DNA of 64,000 nt from Streptomyces tuirus (GTDB lineage: Bacteria > Actinomycetota > Actinomycetes > Streptomycetales > Streptomycetaceae): positions 4,457,501 through 4,521,500 of the forward strand of contig JAGTPG010000002.1 of the NCBI GenBank assembly GCA_018195615.1, read 5' to 3'. Both the position numbers and the translations under genes were made by a program. Below are positions 54,171-63,986 of this stretch, in pieces. Each line of letters begins with the position of its first letter. Position 1 is the stretch's first letter. Below the pieces are notes generated by a model. The model did no database searches and was not told the DNA's origin. It saw only the letters and a program-made list of their open reading frames with translations.

Positions 54171-54488
54171 GTCTCCTCATCGGACGACCCCACCGGATCG
54201 GTTCACTCTCCCGGGCCCTGAAGGGCGTGGAAAGCATCCACAGCCTGTGGGCAACCGCCGCCCGGCCCCCGGAACCCCCGCGAGCCGCCCCCCGCTATCC
54301 CACACGTCATGTCGCCGTAACCATCGATTCAGACGAGCTTGCGACGCTCGGCCAATGAATCCCGCCGTGCCAGAGCCTTCGCCGCCCCAGAGGGGCACGG
54401 GAGGAACGGGAACACTCATGTGACGCCCCCGCTCCCGCCCGCGCTTTCCGACGCGCCCGTGATGCTCGCGGCGCGGAAGAATGGGTCC
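54171..54488. other. Divergent ECF/ppk intergenic region
   Basis: These 318 bp hold the promoters of the ECF operon and of ppk. One PHO-box-like unit, GTTCACTCTCC, occurs at 54201, but without tandem partners, so PhoP control of ppk is only suggested. A less G+C-rich patch at 54315-54360 is the likeliest ppk promoter. No small gene is evident. Confidence 0.4.
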
Positions 54489-56719
54489 ATGAGCCAGCCG
54501 AACACCCAGGCACAGGTCCAGCACGCGCAGCCCTCCGTGGGCTCCATAGCGGCCCACCGCCCGCACACGGTCGCGGCAGCCGTCTCCGACCTGGAACCCG
54601 ACATCGACGCCGACCTCGACGCGTACGAGGAGTCGCCGTACGACGGGCCCCAGCTGCCGCAGGGCCGTTTCCTCGACCGGGAGCGCAGCTGGCTCGCGTT
54701 CAACGAGCGTGTTCTCGAACTCGCCGAGGACCCGAACACGCCGCTGCTGGAGCGGGCCAACTTCCTCGCGATCTTCGCCAGCAACCTGGACGAGTTCTTC
54801 ATGGTCCGGGTGGCCGGTCTGAAGCGCCGTATCGCCACCGGCGTGGCCACCCGCTCCGCCTCCGGCCTCCAGCCCCGCGAGGTGCTGGAGATGATCTGGG
54901 CCCGCTCCCGCGAGCTCATGGCCCGGCACGCCGCCTGCTACCACGAGGACGTCGCCCCGGCGCTCGCCGAGGAGGGCATCCACCTGGTCCGCTGGAGCGA
55001 GCTGCAGGAGAAGGAGCAGGCCCGCCTGTTCACCCTGTTCCGGCACCAGATCTTCCCCGTGCTGACCCCGCTGGCGGTCGACCCGGCGCACCCCTTCCCG
55101 TACATCTCCGGCCTGTCCCTGAACCTGGCCGTCGTCGTACGGAACCCGGTCACGGGCCACAAGCACTTCGCCCGCGTCAAGGTGCCGCCGCTGCTGTCCC
55201 GCTTCCTGGAGAGCTCCCCGGGCCGCTACGTCCCCATCGAGGACGTCATCGCCGCCCACCTGGAGGAGCTGTTCCCGGGCATGGAGGTGCTGGAGCACCA
55301 CGCCTTCCGCCTGACCCGGAACGAGGACCTGGAGGTCGAGGAGGACGACGCCGAGAACCTGCTCCAGGCCCTGGAGAAGGAGCTCATGCGGCGCCGCTTC
55401 GGGCCGCCGGTGCGCCTGGAGGTCGAGGAGTCCATCGACCGCGAGGTCCTGGACCTGCTGGTGCGCGAGCTGAAGATCAGCGAGGCCGAGGTGTACCCGC
55501 TGCCGGGCCCGCTCGACCTCACGGGCCTGTTCCGGATCGCCTCCCTGGACCGGCCGGAGCTGAAGTACCGCAAGTTCGTCGCCGGCACCCACCGCGACCT
55601 GGCCGAGGTCGAGTCGGCGTCCGCGCCGGACATCTTCGCCGCGCTGCGCGAGCGGGACGTCCTGCTGCACCACCCGTACGACTCGTTCTCCACGTCCGTC
55701 CAGGCCTTCCTGGAGCAGGCGGCCGGTGACCCGTCCGTCCTCGCGATCAAGCAGACGCTGTACCGCACCTCGGGCGACTCCCGATAGTCGACGCGCTCAT
55801 CGAGGCCGCCGAGTCCGGCAAGCAGGTCCTGGTCCTGGTCGAGATCAAGGCCCGCTTCGACGAGCACGCCAACATCAAGTGGGCCCGCAAGCTGGAGGAG
55901 GCCGGCTGCCACGTGGTCTACGGCCTGGTCGGGCTGAAGACCCACTGCAAGCTGTCGCTGGTGGTCCGCCAGGAGGGCGAGACGCTCCGCCGCTACAGCC
56001 ATGTCGGCACCGGCAACTACCACCCGAAGACGGCCCGTCTCTACGAGGACCTCGGCCTGCTCACGGCCGACCCGCAGGTCGGCGCGGACCTCTCGGACCT
56101 CTTCAACCGCCTCTCCGGCTACTCCCGCCGGGAGACCTACCGCCGCCTCCTCGTGGCGCCCAAGTCGCTGCGCGACGGCCTGGTCTCGCGGATCACCAAG
56201 GAGATCCAGCACCACCGCGCCGGACGGCCCGCGTACGTCCGCATCAAGGTCAACTCGATGGTCGACGAGGCCGTCATCGACGCCTGCTACCGCGCCGCTC
56301 AGGCGGGCGTGCCGGTGGACGTGTGGGTGCGCGGCATCTGCGCGCTGCGCCCGGGCGTGACGGGCCTGTCGGAGAACATCCGGGTCCGCTCGATCCTCGG
56401 CCGCTTCCTGGAGCACTCCCGGGTGTTCGCCTTCGGCAACGGCGGCGAGCCCGAGGTGTGGTTCGGCAGCGCCGACATGATGCACCGCAACCTCGACCGC
56501 CGGATAGAGGCCCTGGTCCGGGTCACCGACCCGGCCCACCGGGCTGCCCTGAACCGGCTGCTGGAGACCGGCATGTCCGACGCCACCGCCTCCTGGCACC
56601 TCGGCCCGGACGGTGACTGGACCCGGCATGCGACCGACGCGGACGGCCAGCCCCTGCGCAACGTCCAGGAGATGCTCATAGACGCCCGGAGGCGCCGGCG
56701 TGGCACAGCAACACCTTGA
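54489..56719 (+). CDS. ppk: Polyphosphate kinase (one frameshift)
   Basis: A PPK1 of about 743 residues that reversibly makes polyphosphate from ATP. The N domain opens with a long acidic disordered head, then FLDRERSWLAFNERVLELA and NLDEFFMVRVAGLKRR; the catalytic region has RYSHVGTGNYHPKTARLYED with the autophosphorylated His, and GSADMMHRNLDRRIEAL. The frame breaks in the C run at 55780-55782; restoring one C gives GDSPIVDALIEAAESGKQV. In S. lividans ppk is induced by phosphate starvation through PhoP. The CHAD gene overlaps its 3' end by 20 bp. Confidence 0.95.
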
Positions 56720-58040
56720 CCTGACGGACTCCATGGCCGGTCCCGCCCCCACCGGGGACGCCCTCGCGGACTACTTGCGGGGCCAGGCCACGGAGTTCCT
56801 CCGAGCACTGCGCCTGCACCGGGAGACCGGTTCCGGGGCGAACGGCTCGGAGAGCTCCGTCGACGCGGCCCGTGCGCTGCGCCGCTCGGCCCGCCGTATC
56901 AGCGCCAGCCTGCACACGTTCCAGTCCCTCCTCGACACGGACTGGTCCGAGGGCATGCGCCCCGAACTGGCCTGGGTCTCAGGAACCCTGGCCATGGAAC
57001 ACGCGTACACGTCCCGCCTGGAACGCCTCCTGGCAGCACTCCACCGCCTGTCGGGAACCGACCCGACTGGGGTCACGCGCGCCAACTCAGCGGGGGCACG
57101 CGTGCCGACTCAGCTGCGAGCGCCCGTGCCGACCAAGCTGCGGGCAGCCGGACCGACCCAGCTGCGGGCGCGCGTACGGACTCAGCTGCGAGCACGCGCG
57201 CCAACCCAACTGCGAGCGCCCGTGCCGACCAAGCTGCGAGCACGCGCGCCAACCCAGCTGCGAGCACGCGTGCCGACCAAGCTGCGGGCAGTCGTGCCGC
57301 TGGGGCGGCACGGGTGGGCGATGGGGGTCCCCCCTGCTCGAGCGCAGCCGAGAGCTTGGGGAGGCACCCCGCGACGCCGGGCTGCGAAACCCCCGACCTC
57401 AGCACCAGAACGCGGCAACCTCACAGTGGGAGCAGCAAAAGCAGGCGCGCTCCTCGACCGCCAGCTCACCCTCGCCCGCACCCGAGCCCACTCCACCGCC
57501 CTGCAAGCCATGGGCTCCAGCCGCTTCCACGCCATCGCGGACAAGGTCGCCGTCCTGGCCAGCGAGGTCCCCCTCACCAAGACCGCCACCACCACCGACC
57601 TCCGCCCCCTCGCCCTCGCCGCACACGACCGCCTCTCCGACGCGGTGACCGCCCTCCCCCTCATCACCGCAGGCCACCCGTACAACGCCACGGCCCTCAT
57701 GCACGGCCTGTCCCCGGACACGGTCCCGCACCCGCAGGACGCCCCGTGGCACCAGGTCCGCCTCCTCCTGCGCCTGCACCGCTACGCCCGCGAGGTCGTC
57801 CAGAACCAGCCGGACGGCCCCGTCGACCTGCGCCTGCTCTCCGCCGGCCAGGCCCTCAACCAGCACCGCGACGCCTCGGAGGCGGCCGCGGCCGCGGCCC
57901 AGGCGGCCCGTACCCCCCGTATCGCCCCGGCCACGGCGTACGCCCTCGGCGTGCTCCACGCCGACCAGCGGCACGAGGTGGAGGCGGCGCGCTTCGCGTT
58001 CCAGCAGTGCTGGCAGAAGGAAACCCTCAACACGTCGTGA
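56700..58040 (+). CDS. CHAD-domain protein with an expanded repeat insert
   Basis: A 446-residue CHAD protein; CHAD domains bind polyphosphate through conserved His and basic residues, and the gene directly overlaps ppk. Helical CHAD sequence covers about 15-120 (ALRRSARRISASLHTFQSLL) and 245-446 (STALQAMGSSRFHAI, LLRLHRYAREV). Between them lies an alien insert of roughly 110 residues made of PT(Q/K)LRAR repeats and a translated REP-like element. GTG 56700 has GGAGG upstream. It should localise to or regulate polyphosphate. Confidence 0.82.
   Translation: MAQQHLDLTDSMAGPAPTGDALADYLRGQATEFLRALRLHRETGSGANGSESSVDAARALRRSARRISASLHTFQSLLDTDWSEGMRPELAWVSGTLAMEHAYTSRLERLLAALHRLSGTDPTGVTRANSAGARVPTQLRAPVPTKLRAAGPTQLRARVRTQLRARAPTQLRAPVPTKLRARAPTQLRARVPTKLRAVVPLGRHGWAMGVPPARAQPRAWGGTPRRRAAKPPTSAPERGNLTVGAAKAGALLDRQLTLARTRAHSTALQAMGSSRFHAIADKVAVLASEVPLTKTATTTDLRPLALAAHDRLSDAVTALPLITAGHPYNATALMHGLSPDTVPHPQDAPWHQVRLLLRLHRYAREVVQNQPDGPVDLRLLSAGQALNQHRDASEAAAAAAQAARTPRIAPATAYALGVLHADQRHEVEAARFAFQQCWQKETLNTS
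57098..57289. repeat. Eight tandem copies of a 24-bp unit inside the CHAD gene
   Basis: Units of the type ACGCGYGCCRACCMAGCTG plus CGRGC are repeated eight times without gaps, keeping the reading frame and encoding RxPTxLRA. A ninth, degenerate 23-bp unit precedes them at 57075-57097, one base short. Confidence 0.9.
57323..57370. repeat. REP-like interspersed repeat inside the CHAD gene
   Basis: GGGGGTCCCCCCTGCTCGAG and the following CGCAGCCGAGAGCTTGGGG match a short palindromic element that I recall as very common between Streptomyces genes. Here it lies within an open frame directly after the 24-bp repeats. Confidence 0.7.
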
Positions 58041-58054
58041 GGAGGTGAACCCCG

Positions 58055-58507
58055 GTGAGCACCCCCAAGGACACCAGGCCCACCCCCGTCCTGGCGGCCG
58101 GCTGCGTCCTGTGGCGCCGCTCCCCCGTCACCGGCGAGCTGGAGCTCTGCCTCGTCCACCGGCCGAAATACGACGACTGGTCCTGGCCGAAGGGCAAGCT
58201 GAAGCGCGACGAGGAGGCGCTCGCCGGTGCCCTGCGCGAGGTGGCGGAGGAGACGGGCTGCCGGGCCGTGCCGGGACCGGAGCTGCAGACCCTGCGCTAT
58301 CGGGCGAACGGCCGCCCCAAGCAGGTCCGCTACTGGGCCGCCGAGGCGGCGTCCTGCGCGTTCTCCCCGACGGACGAGGTGGACCGGGTACTGTGGCTGA
58401 CTCCTGTCGCCGCCCGGGCCCGCCTCACCCAGCCCCACGACCGTCCCTTGATCGACGCGCTGCTGGCCGTACTGAACCGGCCACAGCCCGCCCGCAGACC
58501 GGACTGA
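58055..58507 (+). CDS. Nudix hydrolase (MutT-like)
   Basis: A 150-residue Nudix enzyme with a complete box: G-x5-E-x7-REVAEETGC (about residues 48-70, in GKLKRDEEALAGALREVAEE). Such proteins cleave nucleoside diphosphate derivatives, for example oxidised dGTP or dinucleoside polyphosphates. A perfect AGGAGGTGA ribosome site stands before the GTG. It follows ppk and the CHAD gene and is a constant member of this phosphate cluster in streptomycetes. Confidence 0.88.
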   Translation: MSTPKDTRPTPVLAAGCVLWRRSPVTGELELCLVHRPKYDDWSWPKGKLKRDEEALAGALREVAEETGCRAVPGPELQTLRYRANGRPKQVRYWAAEAASCAFSPTDEVDRVLWLTPVAARARLTQPHDRPLIDALLAVLNRPQPARRPD

Positions 58508-58603
58508 CGCCCTCCGCGGTCGTTCGCGCGCACCGCACGCAAAGCGGAATCCTCACGTGCTCTCCCCGTAAGCGTTCCGTGACCTAACCACACCGTCGGC
58601 AGG

Positions 58604-58647
58604 GTTCACCCGCCGTTCATGTGTGGCCATCGGCGGCTTCACCTGAT
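58604..58647 (+). promoter_or_regulatory. PHO box upstream of pstS
   Basis: Four successive 11-bp units, GTTCACCCGCC, GTTCATGTGTG, GCCATCGGCGG and CTTCACCTGAT, match the PhoP direct-repeat consensus (GTTCACC) with one weak unit, 118 bp before the pstS start. It should make the pst operon inducible by phosphate limitation. Confidence 0.85.
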
Positions 58648-58764
58648 CTGCCTAATTTCGGCCTTACCGACGCGAGCCGCGCCTGCCGTGCGGGTCCGCG
58701 TCCGCGACACCCAGACTTTCGCACGCCGCCGAATTCAGGACGGCGGCTCCTGGAAGGAACTCAA

Positions 58765-59889
58765 GTGAAGCTTCAGCGCAAGAACCGGCGGGCCCTTGCT
58801 CTCGGTGCTCTCGCCGTCTCCGGCGCCCTGGCCCTCACGGCGTGCGGCTCCGACGACACCGGCGGCAACAGCGGCGGCTCGTCCGCGGCCGCCAAGCCCG
58901 GCAGCATCAAGTGCGACGACGCCAAGGGCCAGCTGCTGGCCGACGGCTCGTCCGCGCAGAAGAACGCGATCGACGCCTGGGTCAAGCAGTTCGCCGTCGC
59001 CTGCCAGGGCGTGCAGATCAACTACAAGGGCGGCGGCTCCGGCGCCGGCGTCACCGCGTTCACCCAGGGCCGGGTCGCCTTCGCCGGCTCCGACTCCGCG
59101 CTGAAGCCCCACGAGGTCGAGGCGTCGAAGAAGATCTGCTCCGGCGGCCAGGGCATCGACCTGCCGATGGTCGGCGGCCCGATCGCGGTCGGCTACAACG
59201 TCAACGGCGTGGACAACCTCGTCCTGGACGCCTCGACCCTGGCGAAGATCTTCAACAACGAGATCACCAACTGGAACGACCCGGCGATCAAGAAGCTGAA
59301 CCCCGACGCGAAGCTTCCGAACCTCAAGATCCAGGCGTTCCACCGCTCGGACGACTCCGGCACCACGGACAACTTCACCAAGTACCTGATCGCCACCGCC
59401 AAGAAGGACTGGCCCTACGACGGCGGCAAGACCTGGCAGGCCAAGGGCGGCCAGTCCGCCTCCGGCTCCTCCGGTCTCGCCCAGCAGGTGAAGCAGACCA
59501 ACGGCGCCATCAGCTACTTCGAGCTGTCCTACGCCAAGGACGGCATGAAGACCGTCGACCTCGACACGGGTGCCGCCCAGCCGGTCAAGGCCACCGTCGA
59601 GAACGCCACGAAGGCCATCTCCGAGGCCAAGGTCGTCGGCACGGGCAAGGACCTCGCCCTGGAGCTGAACTACGGCACCAAGGCCGAGGGCGCCTACCCG
59701 ATGGTCCTCGTCACCTACGAGATCGTCTGCGACAAGGGCAACAAGTCCGACACGCTGCCCGCCACCAAGGCGTTCCTGCGCTACATCGCCTCCGAGGACG
59801 GCCAGAAGGTCCTCGCCGAGAACGACTACGCGCCGATCCCCGACGACATCATCTCCCAGGTCCGCACCACCATCGAGGGCCTGAGCTGA
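58765..59889 (+). CDS. pstS: PstS, phosphate-binding lipoprotein
   Basis: A 374-residue lipoprotein: signal peptide with lipobox LTAC (Cys27), a Ser/Gly linker, then the phosphate-binding domain with ADGSSAQKNAIDAW, YKGGGSGAGVTAF, FAGSDSAL and HRSDDSGTTDNFTKYL, the loops that grip phosphate. It delivers phosphate to PstCA. GGAAGGAA lies before the GTG start. It is first in pstSCAB and is preceded by the PHO box. Confidence 0.96.
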   Translation: MKLQRKNRRALALGALAVSGALALTACGSDDTGGNSGGSSAAAKPGSIKCDDAKGQLLADGSSAQKNAIDAWVKQFAVACQGVQINYKGGGSGAGVTAFTQGRVAFAGSDSALKPHEVEASKKICSGGQGIDLPMVGGPIAVGYNVNGVDNLVLDASTLAKIFNNEITNWNDPAIKKLNPDAKLPNLKIQAFHRSDDSGTTDNFTKYLIATAKKDWPYDGGKTWQAKGGQSASGSSGLAQQVKQTNGAISYFELSYAKDGMKTVDLDTGAAQPVKATVENATKAISEAKVVGTGKDLALELNYGTKAEGAYPMVLVTYEIVCDKGNKSDTLPATKAFLRYIASEDGQKVLAENDYAPIPDDIISQVRTTIEGLS

Positions 59890-59993
59890 CCCGAGTGCGG
59901 CCCGGTCCCCTCCCGGGGGCCGGGCCGCACCGTCCGGTGCACCGCCGCCAGTGGCCGTACCACGTGTACGGCTCCGCAGACCGGAGAACCTGA

Positions 59994-60993
59994 TGGGCAC
60001 ATCCACACAGATAACCGACGCATCTCCCCCCGCTCCGCAGCAGACCGTCGACAAGCGCGCCGCGCGCGGCGCCACCCGCCCCGGAGACCGGATCTTCCTC
60101 GGTCTCTCCCGCGGCTCCGGCATCCTGCTGCTGGTGATCATGGCCGCGATCGCGGCCTTCCTCACCTACCGCGCCTCCCTCGCCATCAGCAAGGACGAGG
60201 GCAACTTCCTGACCACCTTCCAGTGGGACACCAACGCCGTCCCGCCGGTCTTCGGCATCGCCGTCCTGGCCTTCGGCACGGTGGTCTCCTCGATCATCGC
60301 CATGGTCATCGCGGTCCCGATCGCCGTCGCCATCGCGCTGTTCCTCACGCACTACGCCCCGCGCAGGCTGAGCGGCCCCATCGCCTACGTGATCGACCTG
60401 CTCGCCGCCGTGCCGTCCATCGTCTACGGCCTCTGGGGCGCCCTGATCCTCGTGCCGCACATGAACGGCCTCTTCGGCTGGCTCAACGACTACCTCGGCT
60501 GGACCGGCATCTTCTCCTGGCAGGGCGGCCCCGCCCGCTCGATGCTGACCGTCGGCATCCTGCTCGCGATCATGATCCTGCCGATCATCACCAACGTGAG
60601 CCGCGAGGTCTTCCGCCAGGTCCCGCAGATGCACGAGGAGGCGGCCCTGGCGCTCGGCGCCACCCGCTGGGAAGTGATCCGCATGGCGGTCATCCCCTTC
60701 GGCCGCTCCGGCATCATCTCCGCCTCGATGCTCGGCCTCGGCCGCGCCCTCGGCGAGACCATGGCCGTCGCCACCGTGCTCTCCCCGACCTTCGACATCC
60801 AGGCCAGCCTGCTCGACCCGGGCGGCGGCACGTTCGCGCAGAACATCGCCAGCAAGTTCGGTGAGGCCAGCGTGTTCGGCCAGGACGCGCTGATCGCCTC
60901 CGGTCTGGTCCTGTTCGTCATCACCCTGCTGGTCAACGGCGCCGCCCGCGCGATCATCGCCCGCCGCAAGGAGTACTCGGGGCCAACGCATGA
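59994..60993 (+). CDS. pstC: PstC, phosphate ABC permease (one frameshift at the 3' end)
   Basis: A permease of about 333 residues with six membrane helices and the inner-membrane ABC motif (EEAALALGATRWEVIRMAVI, LGRALGETMAVATVL). The final codons are displaced: one G missing in the run at 60979-60982, restored gives RRKEYSGANA and a TGA at 60991-60993 that overlaps the pstA ATG. As sequenced, pstC and pstA appear fused into one frame because a second base is missing at the start of pstA. Confidence 0.93.
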
Positions 60994-62049
60994 GCACCGC
61001 AACCATCACCCCAAGGGCCCCAGCACCCTGCGCGGCGCCCGCCTGCCCAAGTGGTCCCCGTACGGCATCGCCGCCGGCTCGATCGCCGTCGCGATCGGCA
61101 TCGGCCTCGCCGCCGGCCTGCACAGCCGCGTCCAGTGGGGCCTGATCGCCGCGATCCTCTACGTCGTGGGCACGTACGCCATCGCCGCGGCCGTCGAGGG
61201 CAAGCGGCAGGCCAAGGACCGCGTCGCGACCTCTTTCGTCTGGGTCGCCTTCCTGCTCGCCGTCATCCCGCTGGCCTCGCTGGTGTGGTCGACCGTCGCG
61301 CGCGGCGTGAAGGTCCTCGACGTCTACTTCCTGACGCACTCCATGGGCGTCGTCGCCGACACCGAGCCCGGCGGCGGCATCTACCACGCCATCCTCGGCA
61401 CCCTGGAGCAGGTCGGTCTCGCCACGCTGATCGCCGCGCCCATCGGCGTGCTCACCGCGATCTACCTGGTGGAGTACGGCCGGGGCAACCTCTCCAAGGC
61501 CATCACGTTCTTCGTCGACGTCATGACCGGCATCCCGTCGATCGTCGCGGGTCTGTTCATCCTCAGCCTCATGCTGATCTTCGAGATGCAGCCCTTCGGC
61601 TTCGCCGGATCGCTGGCCCTGGCCATCCTGATGATGCCGGTCGTCGTCCGCTCCACGGAGGAGATGCTGAAGCTCGTCCCGAACGAGCTGCGCGAGGCCT
61701 CCCTGGCGCTCGGCGTCCCGAAGTGGCGCACCATCCTGAAGGTGGTCCTGCCGACGTCCATCGGCGGCATCACCACGGGCATCATGCTGTCGATCGCCCG
61801 CATCGCCGGCGAGACCGCCCCGGTCCTGCTGCTGGTGTGGGGCAACCCCTTGATCAACCCCAACCCGTTCGAGGGGCGCAGGCCTCGCTGCCGCTGTACA
61901 TCTACCAGCAGTGGGCGAACAGCGCGGGCTCCGGTGCGGCGTACGACCGCGCCTGGGCGGCGTCGCTCACCCTGATCGCCTTCGTGATGATCCTGAACCT
62001 GGCGGCCCGCGGCATCGCCCGCTGGAAGGCCCCGAAGACCGGTCGCTGA
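60990..62049 (+). CDS. pstA: PstA, phosphate ABC permease (two frameshifts)
   Basis: A permease of about 353 residues starting MSTATITP at the ATGA overlap with pstC. After GARLPKWSPYGIAAG come six helices and the ABC motif NELREASLALGVPKWRTILK followed by SIARIAGETAPVLLL. Breaks lie in the C run at 61009-61012 and the G run at 61873-61876; one base each restores PKGPSTLRG and FEGAQASLPLYIYQQW. It pairs with PstC and is powered by PstB. Confidence 0.93.
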
Positions 62050-62091
62050 GTGCGGCCACAGCGACTGACTGAGTCTGGAAGTGAAGTAGTA

Positions 62092-62868
62092 ATGGCCAAG
62101 CGAATCGACGTAAGCGGACTGACCGCCTACTACGGCTCCCACAAGGCGATCGAGGACATCTCGATGACCGTCGAGCCGCGCTCGGTGACGGCGTTCATCG
62201 GTCCGTCCGGCTGCGGCAAGTCGACGTTCCTGCGCACGCTCAACCGTATGCACGAGGTCACGGCCGGCGGCCGGGTCGAGGGCAAGGTGCTGCTGGACGA
62301 CGAGGACCTCTACGGCACGGGCATCGACCCGGTGTCGGTGCGGCGCGAGGTCGGCATGGTGTTCCAGCGTCCGAACCCGTTCCCCACGATGTCGATCTTC
62401 GACAACGTGGCGGCGGGTCTGCGGCTGAACGGCAGCTACAAGAAGAGCGAGCTGAACGACATCGTCGAGCGGTCGCTCAAGGGCGCGAACCTCTGGAACG
62501 AGGTGAAGGACCGCCTGAACAAGCCCGGCTCGGGCCTGTCCGGTGGCCAGCAGCAGCGCCTGTGCATCGCGCGGGCGATCGCGGTCGAGCCGAACGTCCT
62601 GCTCATGGACGAGCCGTGCTCCGCCCTCGACCCGATCTCCACGCTCGCGATCGAGGACCTGATCGGCGAGCTGAAGGAGCGCTTCACGATCGTCATCGTG
62701 ACGCACAACATGCAGCAGGCGGCCCGCGTCTCCGACCGCACGGCGTTCTTCAACCTCGCGGCGGTCGGCCAGCCCGGCAAGCTCATCGAGATCGACGACA
62801 CGGAGCGCATCTTCTCCAACCCGTCGGTCCAGGCCACGGAGGACTACATCTCCGGCCGCTTCGGCTGA
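62092..62868 (+). CDS. pstB: PstB, phosphate ABC transporter ATPase
   Basis: A 258-residue ATPase, intact: Walker A FIGPSGCGKSTFLRTL, PstB-specific GMVFQRPNPFPTMSIFDNV, signature SGLSGGQQQRLCIARA, Walker B VLLMDEPCSALDP and switch His IVIVTHNMQQA. It starts at ATG 62092, 42 bp behind pstA, with no strong ribosome site. It closes the operon; a strong hairpin follows at 62933. No phoU lies behind it, as usual in streptomycetes. Confidence 0.96.
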   Translation: MAKRIDVSGLTAYYGSHKAIEDISMTVEPRSVTAFIGPSGCGKSTFLRTLNRMHEVTAGGRVEGKVLLDDEDLYGTGIDPVSVRREVGMVFQRPNPFPTMSIFDNVAAGLRLNGSYKKSELNDIVERSLKGANLWNEVKDRLNKPGSGLSGGQQQRLCIARAIAVEPNVLLMDEPCSALDPISTLAIEDLIGELKERFTIVIVTHNMQQAARVSDRTAFFNLAAVGQPGKLIEIDDTERIFSNPSVQATEDYISGRFG

Positions 62869-62932
62869 CCGGTCCGTCTCTGCCGAGACTCCTCGCGGTG
62901 CTGCATGGCGGTGCCACCGCGAGGCCGAAAAA

Positions 62933-62961
62933 GGGCCCGCCCCTCTCCCAGGGGCGGGCCC
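62933..62961. terminator. Bidirectional terminator between pstB and pit
   Basis: A perfect 12-bp stem, GGGCCCGCCCCT, with a 5-base loop. On the minus strand the stem is followed by TTTTT (AAAAA at 62928-62932 on the plus strand), making it a standard intrinsic terminator for pit; it can also stop the pst transcript. Confidence 0.9.
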
Positions 62962-62979
62962 GTTCGCGTACTCGGATGC

Positions 62980-63977
62980 CTACAGGAACGCCAGATTCAC
63001 GATCCCGAACGACGCCGCAGCCACCAGCGCGGCGGCCGGCATCGTGATGAACCACCCCAGGATGATGTTCTTCGCGACCCCCACCGCACGGCGTTCACGC
63101 GCTTCGTCGCCCCCACACCCATGATCGCCGAGGTGATCACATGCGTCGTGGAGATCGGCGCCTTGAACAGGAACGCCGTGGTGAACATGATCGACGCCCC
63201 CGTCGTCTCCGCCGCGAACCCCTGCGGCGGATCCAGCTCGATGATCTTCCGGCCCAGCGTCCGCATGATCCGCCACCCACCGGCGTACGTCCCGAGCGAC
63301 AGCATCACCGCGCAGGCGATCTTCACCCACACCGGGATCGGATCGCCGTAGTCCTCGACATCCGCGATGACCAGGGCCATCACCACGATGCCCATGGTCT
63401 TCTGCGCGTCCTGCAGACCGTGCCCCAGGGCCATCCCGGCCGCGGAGACGGTCTGCGCTATCCGGAACCCCCGCTTGGCCTTGTGGGGGTTGGCCTTCCG
63501 GAAGATCCACATGATCGCGGTCATCACGAGATAGCCGGCGAGCATCCCCACGACCGGCGAGACGAACATGGGAATGACGATCTTCTCCAGCACCCCGTGC
63601 CAGTAGACCGTCGTCCCGCCGGCCAGAGCCGCCCCGACCATGCCGCCGAACAGCGCGTGCGAGGAGGACGAGGGCAGTCCGAAGTACCAGGTGATGAGGT
63701 TCCAGACGATCGCGCCCACCAGCGCGGCGAAGAGGATCCCCATCCCCTTCGACCCGACCGGCGTCTGGATCAGACCCTCACTGACGGTCTTGGCGACGCC
63801 GGAGCCCATGAACGCACCGGCGAGGTTCATCACCGCGGCCATCGCCAGCGCGGCCTTCGGCGTCAGCGCCCGCGTCGAGACGGACGTGGCGATCGCGTTC
63901 GCCGAATCGTGAAAACCGTTGGTGTACGTGAAAAAGAGCGCGACCCCGATGGTCACGACCAGAGCAAAGGTGTCCAT
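62980..63977 (-). CDS. pit: Low-affinity inorganic phosphate transporter Pit (one frameshift)
   Basis: A transporter of about 332 residues of the PiT family: FTYTNGFHDSANAIATSV at the N-terminus and TGASIMFTTAFLFKAPISTTH in the second half are the paired PiT signatures, with about ten membrane helices. One base is missing in the C run at 63078-63082; restored it reads AVRWGVAKNIILGWF. It corresponds to pitH1 of S. coelicolor. A GGAG site lies upstream of the ATG. Confidence 0.92.
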
Positions 63978-63986
63978 GGACTGGCC

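Noticed and set aside
57098..57289. 24-bp array considered as CRISPR or as a replication iteron cluster
   Set aside because: Units are contiguous, keep the reading frame and lie within a CHAD coding region; no cas or rep genes are near.
59994..61975. A natural PstC-PstA fusion protein
   Set aside because: The apparent single frame results from two separate one-base losses; restoring them recreates the normal ATGA junction between two permease genes.
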